Shown here one piece after another: positions 6,264 to 7,419 of a DNA stretch of 7,419 nt (position 1 is its first letter; every line of letters begins with the position of its first letter). Source of the stretch: Sulfurovum sp034659695. Lineage in GTDB: Bacteria > Campylobacterota > Campylobacteria > Campylobacterales > Sulfurovaceae. Made by a program: the position numbers and the translations under genes. Under the pieces are notes generated by a model. That model was not told the DNA's origin. It was given only the letters and a program-made list of their open reading frames with translations, and did no database searches. The stretch is taken from the NCBI GenBank assembly GCA_034659695.1, contig JAYEHY010000131.1, forward strand, positions 1-7,419, written 5' to 3'.

Positions 6264-6291
6264 ATATTACAAATAACATAATGGAGTGAAA

Positions 6292-7032
6292 ATGACTAAA
6301 GAAAAATATCAGATTACAGAAAAATCAAATTATTTGAATGTGTTGATATTAATTGATGAGTTGAAATCATTCGATAAGTTTTTATCAGATGAAGTGTCTG
6401 ATATTGATAGTTGGATAGTTAAACTTAAGAATACAAGAAATGTATTCCTAAGTTTAAATAATGTACGCGATACAATGAATAGAATAAATTTAAATTTATC
6501 AGATGAGTATGTCACACTATCAAGAAATTTAAAAAAAAGGCTTGCTTTCGCAAATCATTTTCGTAATCGTGCAGTTGGACATCTTAACGAAACATTATTA
6601 GAACGAGCAGTACAATGGTCGCCTCAAATATTTTATTCAACATTTAAAGAAAATGAAAAATTTAAAATATCAGAGGCACATAGAGTAATAATTGAGGCAT
6701 GCACAAACTCATTTATTGACAATGAAGGTAAACAAAAAGTTTTTAATACTGAAATTGACTTAATGTATCCTCCTGATGCTAAATTATTTTTCAGTCATTT
6801 ACAAGAGCTTGTTACTCAATCGTTAGAATGGCTAACAATTTCTGCTGAGTCTATTTTATCGAATATTAAACATCACGATAATGACGAAATACAAAAACTT
6901 GCAGCTATCGCTGGAAAAACAAATTTTAATTTAAAAGTAGAATCTGAATATAGTTATTCACAAGAGCCACTTGCAAATTCACACAAAAGTGCCTATTTTA
7001 AGTATTTAAGTAGTCCAAAAGTTGAAATCTAA
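6292..7032 (+). CDS. Orphan protein of unknown function, possibly HEPN-like
   Basis: I do not recognise the family. The ATG at 6292 is chosen over the in-frame GTG at 6286 because GGAG (6283-6286) sits 5 nt before it; this gives 246 residues. The protein is soluble-looking and mostly helical, with no signal peptide or membrane segment. Residues 82-99 (KRLAFANHFRNRAVGHLN) contain R91-N-R-A-V-G-H97, an R-X5-H motif set in a helix as in HEPN-domain proteins (AbiU2-type, toxin and RNase families, 'hxxxRNxxxHxx'). If correct, R91 and H97 would be RNA-cutting residues. The C-terminal 40 residues look less ordered. The gene is visibly more AT-rich than the lipid genes to the left, lies beside an IS transposase, and is preceded by two strong hairpins, all signs of acquired accessory DNA. 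Phage defence or toxin activity is a hypothesis only; the motif is short and could be coincidental. Confidence 0.8.
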   Translation: MTKEKYQITEKSNYLNVLILIDELKSFDKFLSDEVSDIDSWIVKLKNTRNVFLSLNNVRDTMNRINLNLSDEYVTLSRNLKKRLAFANHFRNRAVGHLNETLLERAVQWSPQIFYSTFKENEKFKISEAHRVIIEACTNSFIDNEGKQKVFNTEIDLMYPPDAKLFFSHLQELVTQSLEWLTISAESILSNIKHHDNDEIQKLAAIAGKTNFNLKVESEYSYSQEPLANSHKSAYFKYLSSPKVEI

Positions 7033-7050
7033 TTTCAGATAAGTTATAAT
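7022..7050 (+). promoter_or_regulatory. Sigma70-type promoter for the transposase
   Basis: TTGAAA (7022-7027) is spaced exactly 17 bp from a perfect TATAAT (7045-7050). The -35 lies inside the last codons of the orphan gene and the -10 after its stop. Transcription would begin near 7057, giving a leader of about 33 nt before the transposase ATG. Confidence 0.55.
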
Positions 7051-7419
7051 TTTTTACGACAAAAATCTAACAGAAAAGAGATTCAACTAATGAGTAAAAG
7101 TATACCAACACTTTCTAAAATGTGGCATAAAATCCTAAATATTGAGAACACACTTTTTCCTGCATTAAAAGAGACATTAAGAGTAGAAGAGTTGTCAAGT
7201 AAAGAGAGTAAACTTATCCGTATCTTGGACTTTGCAGAGATAGAAAGAAACATCACAGTTGTAACGATTACAAACAGTAAAAAAAGTAGAGAAGAGATAG
7301 CTAGAGCCTTTGTAGCTAAGAGTGTTTATAATTTTCAAACAACAAGAGATTTGATAGATAGACTTCATATCGATAGAACACTACGTATCATATGTGGATG
7401 GAGATATAAAAAAGATATT
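7033..7419 (+). mobile_element. Left part of an insertion sequence, right end outside window
   Basis: Inferred from the transposase gene starting at 7090. The left terminus must lie at or before 7089, most likely just after the orphan gene's stop, but cannot be fixed because the matching right terminal repeat is not in the window. No similarity to the ends of the small element at 168-255 was seen. Confidence 0.4.
7090..7419 (+). CDS. DDE-type IS transposase (IS4/IS5-like), N-terminal part, cut by right window edge
   Basis: The frame from ATG 7090 (AAAAGAG 9 nt upstream) stays open for 110 codons to the end of the window. Residues 64-110 (KKSREEIARAFVAKSVYN, then TTRDLIDRLHIDRTLRIICGWR) match the N-terminal DUF772-type region of IS4/IS5-superfamily transposases, whose usual pattern is 'LxRAxLAKxxxxxxxxRxLxxRLxxDxxLRxxCG'. 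This domain precedes the catalytic DDE core, which is not visible here, so intactness cannot be judged. The exact IS family is not assigned. Its promoter overlaps the end of the upstream orphan gene. Confidence 0.78.
   Translation, partial: MSKSIPTLSKMWHKILNIENTLFPALKETLRVEELSSKESKLIRILDFAEIERNITVVTITNSKKSREEIARAFVAKSVYNFQTTRDLIDRLHIDRTLRIICGWRYKKDI

Larger units (their letters stand above)
5898..6291. other. Divergent intergenic region between merR and the orphan gene
   Basis: No convincing coding frame exists here. From left to right it holds the merR ribosome site and -10 box, the operator-like repeat (5944-5972), an AT-rich stretch without recognisable features (about 5973-6128), an AT-rich inverted repeat (6129-6163), two TATAAT boxes (6167-6190), two strong hairpins (6207-6263), and the ribosome site of the plus-strand gene (GGAG at 6283-6286). 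Confidence 0.7.

Noticed and set aside
6286..6291. GTG start for the orphan gene
   Set aside because: The GTG overlaps the GGAG ribosome site, while the ATG two codons later has correct spacing.
1..7419. CRISPR array, tRNA or rRNA gene
   Set aside because: No regularly spaced direct repeats and no tRNA- or rRNA-like sequences were seen on either strand.

Overview
The window looks like part of a chromosome from a Campylobacterota (epsilonproteobacterial) relative such as Sulfurimonas or Sulfurovum. This is inferred from the AT-rich, compact, mostly one-strand gene layout and from the type of fused phospholipid acyltransferase. No marker gene (rRNA, tRNA, ribosomal protein) is present, so the placement is tentative.

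Layout, left to right. Positions 1-307 (minus) hold a decayed Y1/REP-associated transposase (RAYT). It has lost its catalytic core by an internal deletion and carries an 88-bp near-palindromic insertion (168-255) with terminal inverted repeats and a TAATA duplication, a MITE-like element that keeps the reading frame. Next, on the minus strand and read from right to left, are a secreted PAP2-type phosphatase (944-1537) and, 17 nt after its stop, an unrecognised multi-pass membrane protein (324-926). A roughly 245-bp gap contains at most a short ORF or gene remnant (1593-1736).

The core of the window is a two-gene minus-strand operon: a MerR-type regulator with two apparent MerR-like domains (5235-5897), coupled through a TAATG stop/start overlap to an 1150-residue three-part enzyme (1783-5235). 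That enzyme joins an LplT-like MFS lysophospholipid transporter, a PlsC-type acyltransferase and an acyl-ACP synthetase, which are the functions of E. coli LplT and Aas in one chain. It should import and flip lysophospholipids and re-acylate them at the inner membrane. With the PAP2 phosphatase nearby, positions 324-5897 read as a membrane-lipid recycling and remodelling neighbourhood. A 9-bp inverted repeat (5944-5972) lies just upstream of the regulator's predicted -10 box and is the best operator candidate.

Positions 5898-6291 are non-coding and structured: the operator candidate, an AT-rich inverted repeat, two tandem TATAAT boxes, and two adjacent strong hairpins, the second with a GC-rich perfect 12-bp stem in AT-rich surroundings. 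Immediately downstream on the plus strand is a markedly AT-rich orphan gene (6292-7032) with an R-X5-H motif suggestive of a HEPN fold. It is followed by the 5' part of a DDE-type IS transposase (7090 to the window edge), preceded by a good sigma70-type promoter whose -35 lies inside the orphan gene. The right-hand 1.2 kb therefore looks like acquired accessory DNA. The hairpin/orphan unit is the best candidate here for something undescribed, but its function cannot be settled from sequence alone.
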